A stretch of DNA of 61,181 bases from Diphasiastrum complanatum (GCA_029204225.1 CM055095.1:75927715-75988895), one strand, 5' to 3'. Counted from the first letter of the stretch, positions 1 through 10,957 are shown. The notes: generated from the sequence alone by a model not told the origin. Translations and numbers: made by a program.

Positions 1-944
1 TCTCGGGCAACGATGCATGCGATAACATACATTTGGTAGATTCAACTAGGGTATGGTTCTTCCTCTCGGCTAGGCCATTAGACTGAGGACTGTAAGAAGT
101 GATGAATTCCTGCTCAATGCCTTGGCTTTGGCAGTACTCCTTAAACTCGATAGAGATATATTCTCCACCATTGTCTGACCTGAGGGCCTTGATTGTCTGT
201 CCAGTCTCCTTTTCTGCACGCTCCTTGAAGATTTTAAAGCAGTTGAAGGCTTCTGATTTTTTCTTTATAAAATACACCATGGTCCTTCTAGAAAATTCAT
301 CAATAAAGGTTATGAAATACTTGGCATCCTTCAATGAAGGATTTTTCATCGGGCCACAAATGTCTAAATGTACAACGTCTAGCAATCCTCAAGCAATGTG
401 CTAATGGCTTGATCTAAATGGCTTCCTAGTCTGTTTACCAACTAGACAATCATGACAAATAGGTAACTCGACTTTTTCGCGAGGATAGTCAAGATCAAGA
501 ACAATAGATTGTCCAGACATTTGTTGTACAACAGCATGATTCAAATGACCAAGTCTATAATGCCAAAGTAAACTTTTATTTGAATGAATAGAAGTACTGA
601 GCGCCTGACTAGAGGCAAAAAAGCAATGACTGGCAATCTTGAATTTTGTGGTTGTTTCGCTTGTAGTATCTACAAAACAGCTTCTTCTTTGTCTACAGAT
701 TCAACAATTCTTTGTGCTGAGCTGGTTTCTGGTATGGCTTTGATTGCTTTGGGCCTTTCTTCTTCTTCTGCTTAGTCATGCTCTTGTTGGTGTATAAGGC
801 GTGAGAATCAACTAAGGAACTTGTTGCTTCATTCCTCCGCGTGTCTTCCTGCAACATGAATGGAGGCAGATTAAAATGGGATTTAGGAGAGTAGAGGAAA
901 TAAATCCAACAAGTTTTAGCACCTCGGACTTCTCTGTCTGTCAT
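1..944 (-). pseudogene. Copia-F: gag end, zinc knuckle, gag-pre-integrase and integrase fragment
   Basis: Read on the minus strand, 944 to about 690 is a lysine-rich gag C-terminus. A retroviral-type zinc knuckle follows near 675-634, with its second Cys changed to Tyr (CRYYKRNNHKIQDC). The frame then passes almost directly into a gag-pre-integrase domain near 600-430 (HYRLGHLNH, then CHDCLVGKQTRKPF) and an integrase core (FIDEFSRR, RSDNGGEY, SPQSNGLAERKN) that runs off the window edge. The aspartic protease expected between the knuckle and the pre-integrase domain is missing. The frame is broken in several places. Family knowledge: this is the order of a Ty1/copia polyprotein. Inference: a dead, internally deleted copy whose RT half lies outside the window. 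The plus-strand ORF at 99-404 is its shadow. Confidence 0.88.
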
Positions 945-959
945 GTTGTTGGGCTATTA

Positions 960-2003
960 GCAAGTCATGCTAGAGCTGGGTTATTTCGGCTCGTAGCTAC
1001 ATGTTGCTTGTAGCTAGTTCCAATACTCGGCCGTCCAATCTGGTTTGGTCTGCTACCACTCTTGGACAAAAGTGCCCAAGATTTGGTAGGCCGATGTCAT
1101 GTATGTGGGCACGGCTAGTAAGGTGCTACATGCTAGGGCTTGATGAGATGTTGCCCGGATGATCTGCACGCCGTCGTCGTCATCTTCAATCAGCTTCTCT
1201 GGCATTGTCATGCCATCAAGTGCGGTGGGATCAACACGGTTAGGTGATGCTGCATATGTTGTCCACATGAATGCATCATCAAGCAACAGTTTGTCACCCT
1301 CGGTAACTTGTTGAGTTGGATCTGAGAGAGGTGTGAGAGGAGTGACGGTGGTGTGAAGAGGTGTGAGGATGGATTGCTCAAAAAATAGAATGATCAGGAA
1401 AGGAGAGGAACTGGAGAGTGGTGTCGAAGATGGAGGGAGATGAAAGAGGTGTGAAATTAACGATATTCATCCAAGTGAGAGCATCGAGAGAGAGCTGTGA
1501 ATCAAGGGGGTTGATATTGAGAAGTGAGGTGGAAGTGGATGCAGGAGGTATGGAAGATGCGATGGTGATGGTAGGAGTGGAAGATGCAAGAGTTGTTGTG
1601 GAAGGTGGAGGAATGAGAGTGATAGGAGCAGAAGTGGTGGTGGTAGTCAATGGTTGAACTAAAGTGAAAGCAGTGGTTGTGGAAGAAGCATATGCAAGGC
1701 GCATTGGTGCGGAGCATTGTCGGGTGGCAGGAGGGCTGGTTGAAGTCGAGGCAGCGCCACACATTCATTTGTGGGCCGGTGAGTCAGTAATTGCGGGAAG
1801 AGTGGATGTAGAGGCGACGGAAAGTGGAACAAAGTTAGTGTATGGAACAATGGTGGAGAGGATGTGGCATGGTTAAAACCCCGAACTTTCTGTTCAATAA
1901 GTGCGTAGACAAAGTTGGTGGCGATGTGATCACGCATGTTGGGGCTTGATGGCGATGCACAGCTCATTAAGGAGGAAGGTATGCCAGTCATAAGGCACAA
2001 TCA
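960..2003 (-). pseudogene. EPO-Y: decayed copy of the env-position ORF
   Basis: Minus-strand reading frames at 2000-1659, 1764-1378 and 1286-1053 match, piece by piece, the larger copy at 11.5-13.5 kb. Shared pieces are a segment around ALIEQKVRGF (LLEQKVWGF in the other copy), a Ser/Thr/Pro-rich stretch, and an acidic stretch around LDDAFMWTTY with EKLIEDDDD (LDDETFMCIEY with EILIENNDE). The N-terminal domain is absent and the frame shifts several times. Nucleotide similarity continues to about 990. The product is not a family I can name. It is a retroelement-associated ORF, judged by its relatives behind gypsy integrase (24.8-26.7 kb) and beside a gypsy LTR (50.2-51.7 kb). Confidence 0.6.
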
Positions 2004-2329
2004 TAAGGCACAACCGAGGTGCTCGGGAATTTTATAAAGGATTCCACGATTTGGCTCAGGACGGTGTAGAGAGATTCCTCTTCTAGGATCTATCTACTGG
2101 TCCTTTTCTGTCTATCTAGTTACATAACTGTTTCCTGCCCGTTACTAGGCTTCTTGGTCACTTCTTGGTTTATAGCTTTCTTGTTCAATGCCCAAAAATC
2201 AGGCAGAAAGTTTGATAATTGTTGTAGTGTTTTGTCCTGCCTGTCATAAGACAATCCAGGGAGGTTACTTTTGAACCGTATCACATGCATTCAAACCCAA
2301 GCATGTAATCAATGCGTTCAACCAAGAAA
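2004..2329. other. Non-coding stretch, nothing recognised
   Basis: No convincing coding frame, LTR boundary or RNA gene is visible between the EPO-Y remnant and the dispersed repeat that follows. Confidence 0.5.
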
Positions 2330-2605
2330 TCCTCTCCACTAGAGGCCACCATCAAAAGGCGGCTCACTCTACTTTTCTAAGAGAGGTCTACTTGCATTTA
2401 TTACAAATGGATTAGTTCCTACATGGTCATTTCATTTTTTGAGATTCACCATGAGGCTTACACAGTTCCTACTTGTCATTCTTAACTAGCATTTCTCGGC
2501 TCTCAGTTTTTTTTCATCTCGTCTTCTCGTAGACCTCCATGGTCTAAGGTGAGAGGTACTCTTGGGTAGCTCTGGTCGAGTATCTTGGGGATTCGACAGA
2601 ATTAG
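2330..2605. repeat. Dispersed repeat Z, copy 1
   Basis: About 280 bases are closely repeated at 10044-10350 in the same orientation. Shared blocks include GGCTCACTCTACTTTCT-like, GTCTACTTGCATTTATTAC, GAGGCTTACACAGTTC and GTCTAAGGTGAGAGGT. No coding frame is conserved between the copies. Both copies lie near EPO or gypsy remnants, so this may be part of an LTR or untranslated region of one of those elements. Confidence 0.7.
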
Positions 2606-3640
2606 CCAACATCATCCCACCCCTAATGTGTTGCATGACTCACTGCAACCCATATTGAATGATATTGCTCCGCTTCCGCTTTGGCATCTTCGATTGTCAC
2701 TTGGAAAAGCGTGGATCCTCGTTCACTTGCATAAAACCAAGTGCTTATTGTTGCCAATCTTTATCAAAAAACTGTTTTCGCAAATTGCCATGGTTTAACC
2801 AAAATGTCCACTTGCAATGATCTCTTAGTTGTTTCGGTAAAACTATCAAGGTCTAAGAACTGCACATTTCTCAGATGGATAACGAGATGATGGGAAAATA
2901 GAGAAATGGAAGGAAGGGTGGTGGTGGTGACATTTGTAGATGGTGTGGATGATAGAATAGGCATGGGAGTTTCATCTTTACAATTTGCTTTATAATACAA
3001 TCCTTGGGCGTTAGATTTATAGATCATGGAGATTTGACTTATATGTCATTTTGTCATCATCTATAGTTTATTGGCCTTGGCTCTTGCCTGCCTGAAATTC
3101 ACACTTATCTACGATTCGAACATTTTAAACAATGGTTGGAAAGTTCCTACTTATGTGATTTCTGAGCCTGAAAATATCAGCATAACAATGTAGGTTTTGT
3201 TGTCGTTTAAGTTTATGTGTGAGGTTAAGGGAGATGATATGTTTTAGTGCATGCAACCATGTAACTCCTTTCAGAAATTGTTTTTAACTCACGAGATTCC
3301 AGATTTGGAGTTGGTATTATATAGCGTCAGTGGTAATGCTAGCGGTGTTGAGTTAGCTCCTTTGCCCTCCTAATCCCTTCGCCACGTTAAGGTCCTCTTA
3401 ACTTAATGTCATAGTTGTGGGGGAGGTTTCATTTGGGTATGCTTCTACAGTTGCATAAACCTTGGCCTCGTGTTTCTCCTTGCATGAAGTGTGCTTGGAT
3501 GGTGTCAATGAGAACGTATCAAATTATTGAAAGCAACCTTCATTGCCAGGGTTTATGCAACCTTCAATAAGAGAACTACATTGCAAGCAAACTATCTATT
3601 GCCCTCTTAATCAATCTCAACAGTTAGGAATCAACGTTTT
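2606..3640. other. Unannotated; possible decayed coding remnant on the minus strand at 2610-3027
   Basis: The minus strand from 3027 to about 2610 reads as protein-like text with few interruptions (for example VKPWQFAKTVFDKDWQQ, then ALGFMQVNEDPRFSK after a TAG). I recognise no family, and there is no paralogue in the window. It could be retroelement debris. The rest of the stretch shows nothing I can support. Confidence 0.3.
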
Positions 3641-3800
3641 ATAGGCCTCTAGTTATGAAACAGGTTACAATGTATCAAGTGGTCAGTAACCTGCTGACAT
3701 TAGCCTGGATCCTATTAGCACGTATTAAAGGCCTCTAGTTATGAAACAGGTTACAATGTATCAAGTGGTCAGTAACCTGACATTAGCATGGATCCTATTA
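3641..3800. repeat. Tandem duplication, about 80 bp, two units
   Basis: The block beginning GGCCTCTAGTTATGAAACAG and ending GGATCCTATTAG occurs twice in succession, at about 3645-3719 and 3729-3799. The second unit lacks three bases and has a few substitutions. Confidence 0.9.
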
Positions 3801-3824
3801 GAGGATCACGTGTACATGCATGCA

Positions 3825-4276
3825 TAGTGGCAAGTGCTAGTGTTCATAGTAGCCAGCAGAAATCATCAAGTTTTGAAATTGTAAGGCAGAGGGTGGAATT
3901 CCAGAAAAAGAAGTAGCGCCTAACAATAGTGCTCCAGAGACATGTGATAGTAGCCACTTGTGGAAGGAAAATTGTTAGTGTGTCTGGTTTTTCTGAAATC
4001 TGCGCACTTCAGGTAGCGATCAGAGTCGACCATCTTTTGGGAGCAATTTGCCTAGTGGCAACTGCTAGTGTTCACCAGCAGAGATCATCAAGTTTTGAAG
4101 TTGAAAGGCAGAGGGTGGAATTCCAGAAAGAAAAGTAGCGCCTAACAATATGCTCCAGAGACATGTGATAGTAGCCACTTGTGGAAGGAAAGTTGTTAGA
4201 GTGACTGGTTTTTCTGAAATCTGCGTACATCAGGTAGCGATCAGAGTCAACCATCTTCTGGGAGCAATTTGCCTAT
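3825..4276. repeat. Tandem duplication, about 228 bp, two units
   Basis: Unit 1 covers 3825-4052 and unit 2 covers 4053 to about 4275. Both start TAGTGGCAA and end GGGAGCAATTTGCCTA. They share blocks such as AGGCAGAGGGTGGAATTCCA and AGAGACATGTGATAGTAGCC, with scattered substitutions and small indels. Short ORFs inside are the same text seen twice and show no recognisable protein. Confidence 0.92.
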
Positions 4277-5404
4277 GTGGTTGGGCAAACTAACATCTAG
4301 ACAAATGGTTGGAGGCTTGCTGTTCAATTTCTGAATGTTGCAGATACTTTTTAAAGGATTTTGATTGGTAGATATAGCATGCTAAAATACAGCTGAAAGA
4401 TCAGTGAACGAAAACGATTGCCTGCCATAACTTCACCAAAAGGCGTCTACTCGTGTCAGCGATGCTGTAGAGGAAAACCATTGTGACGGACAGCTACTAC
4501 CTACCGTGAAACTTGAGCTGGCCGTAGATCTGAGAGTTCACTTCTCTTTGATAGGAGATTCCGCCGACACGAGCTGACAGTCTTCCAAAGGATACGATCT
4601 GGTTTATAAGACATCAACAACTCCGCCAATTACAACGGATGGTACCGAGCTAGTCAATTGTGGAGTAAGGAATCTCAAAGTCGTCTGCCGATTCAATAAA
4701 TGGCAAGGGACCTATCAACCACTTTAAACATTTTAATAGCTACCAATCATCAATATTTCATATCATACTAGTGATCTCAAGTTGGATCTAAGCACGTTTC
4801 TTTTTTAGGAATTTTCACATAAATTTGTTATGCATGGGATATGCATGTGGTCAAGAATGATTGCATGACGTTATAAGTGAGTTTGAAGTATAATTGCTTA
4901 CATGGAGTCAAAGCTCAATATTGGTTTTGAGAAGTTTATATTCCATATTATAAGGCTATTCTTGGCAAGTTCTTGGTCATCTCAAAATCTCATGGAGACA
5001 CACCAAGTCTCATGTCATATAGAAATGAATGTGGCTTGGGTGAAAATAGCAATGTGAATGACATTAATTCCAATTTATCATTATTCAAGATACAAAATGT
5101 CATGATGGACCATGACATGTGAGGCATTGTTACCTATAATGATTCATGATTTGCAGAAGACAAGGAAACAAGGGAGTCAAGATAATGGTCTCCATGTATC
5201 AACAAATGGTCCAAGGTATGGATGATTATGAAGGAGAGTTATATTTAGACTCTTGGTTTAATCTTGATTTAGCTTTAAATGCCAAGAAAATTGTGTGAAG
5301 AATTTCAGATCAAATAAGATTCAAATCTATAAAATGATCTTGGGTTAGAAAGACAATGAATCACCAATCTTGCCAATTTAGAAAAAGCAACATCTACACT
5401 TTTT
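4277..5404. other. AT-rich non-coding stretch, nothing recognised
   Basis: No long frame, LTR boundary, PBS or repeat pairing was found between the 228-bp duplication and the family-E LTR. Confidence 0.55.
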
Positions 5405-5630
5405 ATGAAATGCAAACTTTAATAGATCTTGATCAAACATCAATCAAAACATAAAACTGAAGTTGCTGTCCGTACAAAAACAATAAGCTACTGTATTTCA
5501 CACGTGTGGTTCTGAAAATAGCATTTAATGAACATTCTACACACAAAATAGTGCACCAATATAGTGCAAGATATCACCAATATAGTGCACCAATAGATAG
5601 TAAAACCCAAAAGAACCATGTATAAGCATG

Positions 5631-5678
<48 letters not shown>

Positions 5679-5920
5679 ACACACACCTAAATTCAAACTT
5701 TACTATTTTTTTGACTAGATTCAATGTCTCTACTACTCAAATTGAATCTCTCCAAAACTCGTGTTCTATAGTTTCCCACACTTTCCAAAAGTGTTTATTC
5801 AAATGCTTTTAGAGTAATATAACTTTGAAAAGTCAAACTCTAAGTCTAATATGAAAATTGGCCTCAATTGCCAAATATACAAATATGACCAAATAGTAAA
5901 ACTAGTTAAAATTTCTCACA
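5405..5920 (-). mobile_element. Copia-E1 3' LTR (minus)
   Basis: The right end TTTCTCACA is the reverse complement of an LTR start (TGTGAGAAA). It directly abuts the purine tract of the adjacent copia RNase H. The block aligns along its length with 10356-10957 and more distantly with 18860-19294. The first 150 bp of the LTR recurs on the plus strand at 53909. The left boundary is uncertain by a few bases (TG near 5406 or 5411). Confidence 0.82.
5634..5686. repeat. Microsatellite (GA)n followed by (CA)n inside the LTR
   Basis: About 20 GA units are followed by about 6 AC units after the conserved text ATAAGCATGAATG. The solo LTR at 10356-10957 has a much larger GT/GA array at the same internal site. 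Confidence 0.97.
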
Positions 5921-5930
5921 CTCCCTCTTC
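5921..5930 (-). promoter_or_regulatory. Polypurine tract of Copia-E1
   Basis: The minus strand reads GAAGAGGGAG immediately before the LTR start TGTGAG. The same tract lies before the LTR at 53909 and before the CopN 3' LTR at 35773. Family knowledge: this primes plus-strand DNA synthesis. Confidence 0.85.
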
Positions 5931-7347
5931 AACTAGTTTAAGCATAGACTTTGAAAACACTCCAAGTGAAGTCCTATGCTTCATGAAGAAGTCCTTTCCC
6001 AATGCTTTGGTGAAAATATCAGCTACACATTCTCGTGAGGACACGTGTTGAAGCTCCACCTCCTTTGCCATGACTTGCTCCCTCACAAAGTGATATGCTA
6101 CGTCAATATGCTTGTTCCTAGCATGAAAGATAGGATTGGTTGCCAACCTTTGGACTGATAGATTGTCACAAAAGATGATTGGGCTCTCTGAAAAATCCAG
6201 TAAGTGAAGATCCTTGATCATCCTCTTGATCCATACCATCTCCTTTGTGCAATGTGTAAGAGCTTTGTACTCGGCCTCACGAGATGACAATGAGATAGTG
6301 GCTTGTTTCTTCGACATCTATGATATAGCTCCGTCACCTATGAAAATACAATGAGCGCTAATGGATTTTCTATTCATTTTATCTCCAGCAAATTCCGAAT
6401 CTGAAAATCCAAAACAAGTTAGGTGATGATCCCTCATACAATATGCCAAAATCTCGAGTCCTAATGATGTACCTCAAAACTTGTTTCCCAAGTTTCCAAT
6501 GCTCTTCACTAGGATCTTTCATGAATTGGCTCAATCTCCCAACACAATAACTTAGATCTGGTCTTGTGATGGTTAGATAGATGAGTGAACCAACTAGCTT
6601 CCTATAGAGAGTAATGTCCTCGAAGGATCTTTCATTACCTCTTATAGTTAGCGTTACATTTGACTCCATAGGTTTATCACAAGATTCTGCATCTACCATA
6701 TGAAATCTTTCTAGAATAGAATTAGCATACTTCTCTTGACAAATGAAAGTAGATTGAGAATATCCAATCACCTCTATTTCTAAAATGTAATACAAATTAC
6801 CAAGATCATACAACTCAAATTCCTTCTTAAGAGCACTCTTGATATCCTCCACATCTTGATTGTCTCCACCACTCAAGATGATATCATTCACATAGATTAG
6901 CAAGATGGTAACATCATTTCCAACAAACCTATAATAAAGTGAATGATCATACTCACTCATAACAAAGGCTTGAGAGAGCTAAAAAGTGTTAAGCTTTGCA
7001 TACCAACTCCTTGGTGCTTGCTTAAGGCCATATAAGCTCTTTTGTTAAAAACATACATGATATGGCTTTGTAGGTGAAATGTAGCTCTCGGGTTGCTCCA
7101 TGTACACTTCATCTTCAATATCACCATTCAAAAATGATTTTATAATGTCCAATTGCCATAGATCCCATCCATAAAGAGTAGCAAGAGAGATGATAACCCG
7201 AATGCTTATCATCTTTGCCACGGGTGTAAAGGTTTCATCATAGTCAATGCCATGTTCTCGAGCATATCCTTTCACCACCAACCTTGCCTTGTACTTGTTC
7301 ATAGATCCATCTTGGTTTGTCTTCACCTTGAGATCCATTAGCATCAA
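5931..7347 (-). pseudogene. Copia-E1 reverse transcriptase and RNase H remnant
   Basis: From right to left the minus strand encodes the RT palm start (YKARLVVKGYAREHGIDYDE, then LDIIKSFLNG), the SLYGLKQAPRSWYAKL block near 7040-6965, the RT active-site region at 6960-6379, and RNase H at about 6317-5931 (SSREAEYKALT, NPIFHARNKHIDVAYHFVRE, HVSSRECVADIFTK). The catalytic YVDD box reads YVND, a GAT to AAT change that would abolish polymerase activity. Frames are broken near 7040, 6961 and 6378-6318. Gag, protease and integrase are absent and copia similarity stops near 7347. The 3' LTR follows at once. It is a dead 5'-truncated copy, closest in the window to the RT/RNase H of CopN. Confidence 0.92.
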
Positions 7348-7379
7348 ATAGCTTTCTTTTCCTTACATTAGACAAGTTC

Positions 7380-8340
7380 TAAACCCAAAACACTCTGGTT
7401 TAGACTATGCTTCTGCCATGTCCTGCCTGTGGATATCTGCAACAAGTTTCTGGTCTTGAGCTATTGTTTGAGGTCTTGTACTTCCTTTTGTAGATCACAA
7501 ATTTTTAGACATGCCTTAGCATGCTCCAGGTGATATGCTACCCCTGTACAGTTTCGGTTCGCTTGGAGCTACTTAGTCAATTCTTCGATCTTCTCCAGAG
7601 CCTGCGAATATTCTTCGTGCACATCTAGCCCGAAGCAAGTTGTTTCAGCTGATAACTCCTTCAGCTCCGCAAGTTTCTCCTCGACAAGTGCTTTGTCATT
7701 TTCGAGAGGAATCAGAAATTCAACTAAAAAATTCTCCAACACTTGATCTTGAAGAGATTGCAGCTTCAACGAATCTATCTGGATTGAACCAGAGCTACTG
7801 CATAGCTGCAAGGCAATTTCGGCTTTTATTCGTCTTAAGCCTTCATCGTGAAGTTTGGTCTGCAAAGAGGCCTTTTCTGCCCTGACCTTATTGGTTGTCA
7901 ACGAATCAAAGATTTTCTACAAATCTGCAGATTTGGCTTGGAGAGCCTTATTCGCATCTTCTAATGACTGGGCTTCTTCGTTCGACTTCTGAAGCAATCG
8001 GCCCAATGAGCAATTTTGCTCATTCAAAAGTTTATTTTCTGCTTCCAGAGATGAATTTTGCTCAGACAAAATCTCTATGTTGCTGGCCATCTCGTCTATT
8101 TGCTGGAATAGCTACATCATACTGTCTTGTATGTGCAGGTCAAACAAATGGATCCTCCCCACAATGTCCTTGACACCTAGGGAGAACTGATGGTACCACT
8201 TATAAATATTATTTTTACTTTCTACTTCGTCCTAAACCTGGAAATCAGAGTCAGCCACCATATGGATAGAGTGAACAAACTCGGTGCTAACCTCTGCAGG
8301 ACAACACAATAGAGGGGACCACTTTCAAATTACCAATCTT
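7380..8340 (-). pseudogene. Coiled-coil ORF remnant, probable gypsy accessory ORF
   Basis: One minus-strand frame from about 8290 to 7380 reads through as a long heptad-rich protein interrupted only by single TAG codons. The best segment is 7901-7569 (110 codons), with text such as IEILSEQNSSLEAENKLLNE, KALVEEKLAELKELSAE and YSQALEKIEELTK. A more globular N-terminal part around KWYHQFSLGVKDIVGRIHLF lies near 8200. I count at least five in-frame TAG codons, each where Gln would fit. No named family is recognised. It lies downstream, on the same strand, of a gypsy integrase remnant (9800-9120), the position where Gyp1 carries its own coiled-coil ORF. An accessory retroelement ORF is therefore the likeliest origin. 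A captured host coiled-coil gene is the alternative. Confidence 0.5.
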
Positions 8341-9007
8341 GCAACGATCCAGTAGAGACTAAATTGAAGCAAGACGGATAGATACTTGTATCTTCCAGTT
8401 AATGGTTGCACTGGTGCTCGTACTTGCGTCCATTTTGATTGCAAATATGATCGTAGATTGATAGAAGAGTGGTAGCGAGCACCAAAGCAACAAGCGATAG
8501 AGAGCACGAAAGTAAAAACAAAATCTGAAGTGAAAGTAAAAAATTAAAGATTTTAACAATGACACAGTGGAGACGATGATTACGTGGCAACATGATTTGA
8601 CAATTGTCACATTCATAAATAAAAAGCGGTGACTAAGAAACAGTTTTAAGTTAATATATTAAGACCGTTTAAATTTAAAAAAATATATAATCATGCATGC
8701 GCATTTTTCCATGTGGTCATAATATGAACTTAAATGTGAATGACCTTTTATAACACGTGTAAAAACACGCATTAAATAAAAAGAGATTCACTAAATCTAA
8801 AAGTAAATAATAAAAATAATAAATAACAACTAATTTTAATAAATATAACAAAAGAATTTTTTTTTTTGGAAAGACGACAATTAAAGAAATTTGATAAAAA
8901 AAAAGAAAAGAAAAAGAAAAACTCGTGATGAAAGATTCTTGAAAGGTTCTTGAAAGATACTCAAAAGATTCTCCCCTCAAAATTCTTCGTCAGAGATAAT
9001 ATTTCTT
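8341..9007. other. AT-rich non-coding stretch, nothing recognised
   Basis: Contains A-rich runs (8860-8930) and short ORFs of biased composition. No LTR end, PBS or conserved domain is seen. It separates the coiled-coil remnant from the gypsy integrase remnant and could hide a decayed LTR. Confidence 0.5.
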
Positions 9008-9125
9008 CAGTCTAGAACCGTTAATGCGTGTTGGCAATAATTCACCATCCAGTGACTGAAGTTGGACAGATCCAGTCTAGAACCGTTAATGCGTGCCATC
9101 CAGTGACTGAAGTTGGATAGATCCA
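9008..9125. repeat. Short tandem duplication, about 60 bp
   Basis: TCTAGAACCGTTAATGCGTG and CCATCCAGTGACTGAAGTTG occur twice, at 9011-9066 and 9076-9115. The first unit carries an extra dozen bases in the middle. Confidence 0.88.
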
Positions 9126-9800
9126 TTTTCAAATACTTCAATTACTTGGATTATATGGGTTGTTTTTGTGTTTGATCAGAAAATAAGTAGTCAGTAGTCG
9201 AATTGTATCGTTTAGAAAATGAGTACCACGATCACTGACTAACTCAAGAGGACACCCATAATGTGTAATTATAGATTTGAATAGACAAGCAGCAACAGTT
9301 TTCGCATCGTTTCATTTCGTTGCTTCCGCTTCAACATTCTTCGTTGCATAATCTATTGCTACCAAAATGTATCGACATTTTGTGTGTCGAGTTATTGGCT
9401 TAATTGGTCCAACAAAGTCAATCCCCCACTTTTCAAATGGTGCGAGAGAAATGATTGGCGTCAATGATCAATTCATGGATTTGGTTGGTGGTCTACCAAA
9501 TCTCTGGCATGGATCACAAGATCAAATATAGATAGAAACATCCTTAAACATGGTAGGCCACCAATATTTGGCAGTCATAATCTTATTGACATTATTCTTT
9601 AAAGCGAAATGTCCACCAGCGTCTTCAGAATGTAAGGCTTGAATAACCTTTGGTATATCTTCTATTTCAAGACACCTTTTTAGCTGATGATCTGCACCAA
9701 GCTTAAACAGAACATTGTTAATGATGGTATAAGGTGCAACCTTGTATTAAAATATTGTTTTCTTCTCCAAATCATATCCATCAGAATATATCTGATCTTT
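9120..9800 (-). pseudogene. Gyp6: Ty3/gypsy integrase fragment
   Basis: The minus strand encodes the zinc-binding domain of a gypsy integrase (LHSEDAGGHFA, KYWWPTMFKDV, SCDPCQRFGRPP). The core domain follows ([48 protein letters not shown]). Two of the three catalytic acidic residues are visible (Asp in IDFVGP and in SDRG); the segment with the Glu is missing. Several stop codons interrupt the frame. It is related to, but clearly different from, the integrases of Gyp1 and Gyp3, so it represents another gypsy family. Confidence 0.85.
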
Positions 9801-10043
9801 AAGATAAATTTTAATATCAGAATATAAAGAATTTGTAGAGGATATCTCTAACAAATATGTAAGTTACAAGTACATATAATTTGTACAGTTTAATAGTTCA
9901 TTGTGATGATTCGAATCCAGTTGCTTCATATACCAAATGTCGTTTAATTTTAGGAGTTCATGTCCTTAAATCAAAAACAGGTCCTTAAGCAATTATATCC
10001 AAAATCCTAGTGGAATTTTCACATTTCACAAATTACAAGTGGA
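9801..10043. other. Short anonymous stretch
   Basis: No feature is supported here. It may hold RNase H-side gypsy sequence too decayed to read. Confidence 0.4.
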
Positions 10044-10350
10044 ATAATGCTCTCCACTAGTGTTCACCATCAAAAGGTGGCTCACTCTACTTTCTTTAAG
10101 AGGGGTCTACTTGCATTTATTACATTTGCCTAGAAATACTAGTTCCTACATGGTCATTCCATCTTCCGGGATTCACCACGAGGCTTACACAGTTCTTGCT
10201 TGCCATTCCTAACTAGCATTTCTCGACTCTCATACTTGGCTCTCAGTCTTCGTTGGTCTCGTCTTCTCAGAGACCTCCTCGGTCTAAGGTGAGAGGTGCT
10301 CTTGAGTTGCTCTGTCTGAGTATTTTGGGAATTCGTCAGAATCATCCAAC
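10044..10350. repeat. Dispersed repeat Z, copy 2
   Basis: Partner of the repeat at 2330-2605, same orientation, with an added 20-30 bases in two places. It ends almost exactly where the solo family-E LTR begins, so that LTR appears to have inserted at or next to this repeat. Confidence 0.7.
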
Positions 10351-10355
10351 AACTA

Positions 10356-10572
10356 TGAATGAGGTGCAAACTCTAATAGATTTTAATAGAACATCAATCA
10401 AAACATGAAGTGAAATTGCTGTTTGTACAAAAATAGTAAGCACTATATTTCACATGTGTGGATTTGAATGAACATTCTGCACAAAAAATTGCAAGATATC
10501 ACCAACATAGTGCACCAATCGATAGTAGAACTCAAGAGAACCATGTATAAGCATGAATGTGTGTGTGTGTGT

Positions 10573-10662
<90 letters not shown>

Positions 10663-10957
10663 ATGTCTTCTCTTCTCATGAGTTACATCCTTCCAAACCT
10701 AAATTCAAACTTTGGTTTCCCTCCATAATGAAAACCCTACTATTTTTGTGATTAGATTCAATGTCTCTACTACTCAAATTGAATCTCTCTAAAACTCGTG
10801 TTTTATAGTTTCTCACACTTTCCAAAAGTGTTTATTCAAATGCTTTTAGACCAATATAACTTTGAAAAGTCAAACTCTAAGTCTAATATGAAAATTGGCC
10901 CCAATGCCAAATATACAAATATGAGCAAAATAGTAAAACTAGTTGAAATTTCTCACA
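10356..10957 (-). mobile_element. Copia-E3 solo LTR (minus)
   Basis: It aligns with the Copia-E1 LTR over its length and starts TG and ends CA in plus-strand reading. It is flanked by AACTA on the left and AACTG on the right, a 5-bp target-site duplication with one mismatch. No PBS or polypurine tract adjoins either side. This is what intra-element LTR recombination leaves behind. Roughly 80 bp of its length difference from E1 comes from the internal microsatellite. Confidence 0.75.
10557..10662. repeat. Compound microsatellite (GT)n(GA)n
   Basis: About 40 GT units with one GAG interruption, then about 13 GA units. It sits inside the E3 LTR at the position where E1 has its GA/CA array. ORFs of VCVC or RERE repeats here are artefacts of the repeat. 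Confidence 0.98.

Noticed and set aside
99-404. Plus-strand ORF of 101 codons
   Set aside because: It is the antisense shadow of the copia integrase core on the minus strand, which carries all conserved motifs.
5405-10957. Copia-E1 (5405) and E3 (10356) as the two LTRs of one element
   Set aside because: No PBS lies beside the right LTR, the interior contains unrelated gypsy and repeat Z sequence, and E3 has its own near-perfect 5-bp flanking duplication, so it fits a solo LTR.
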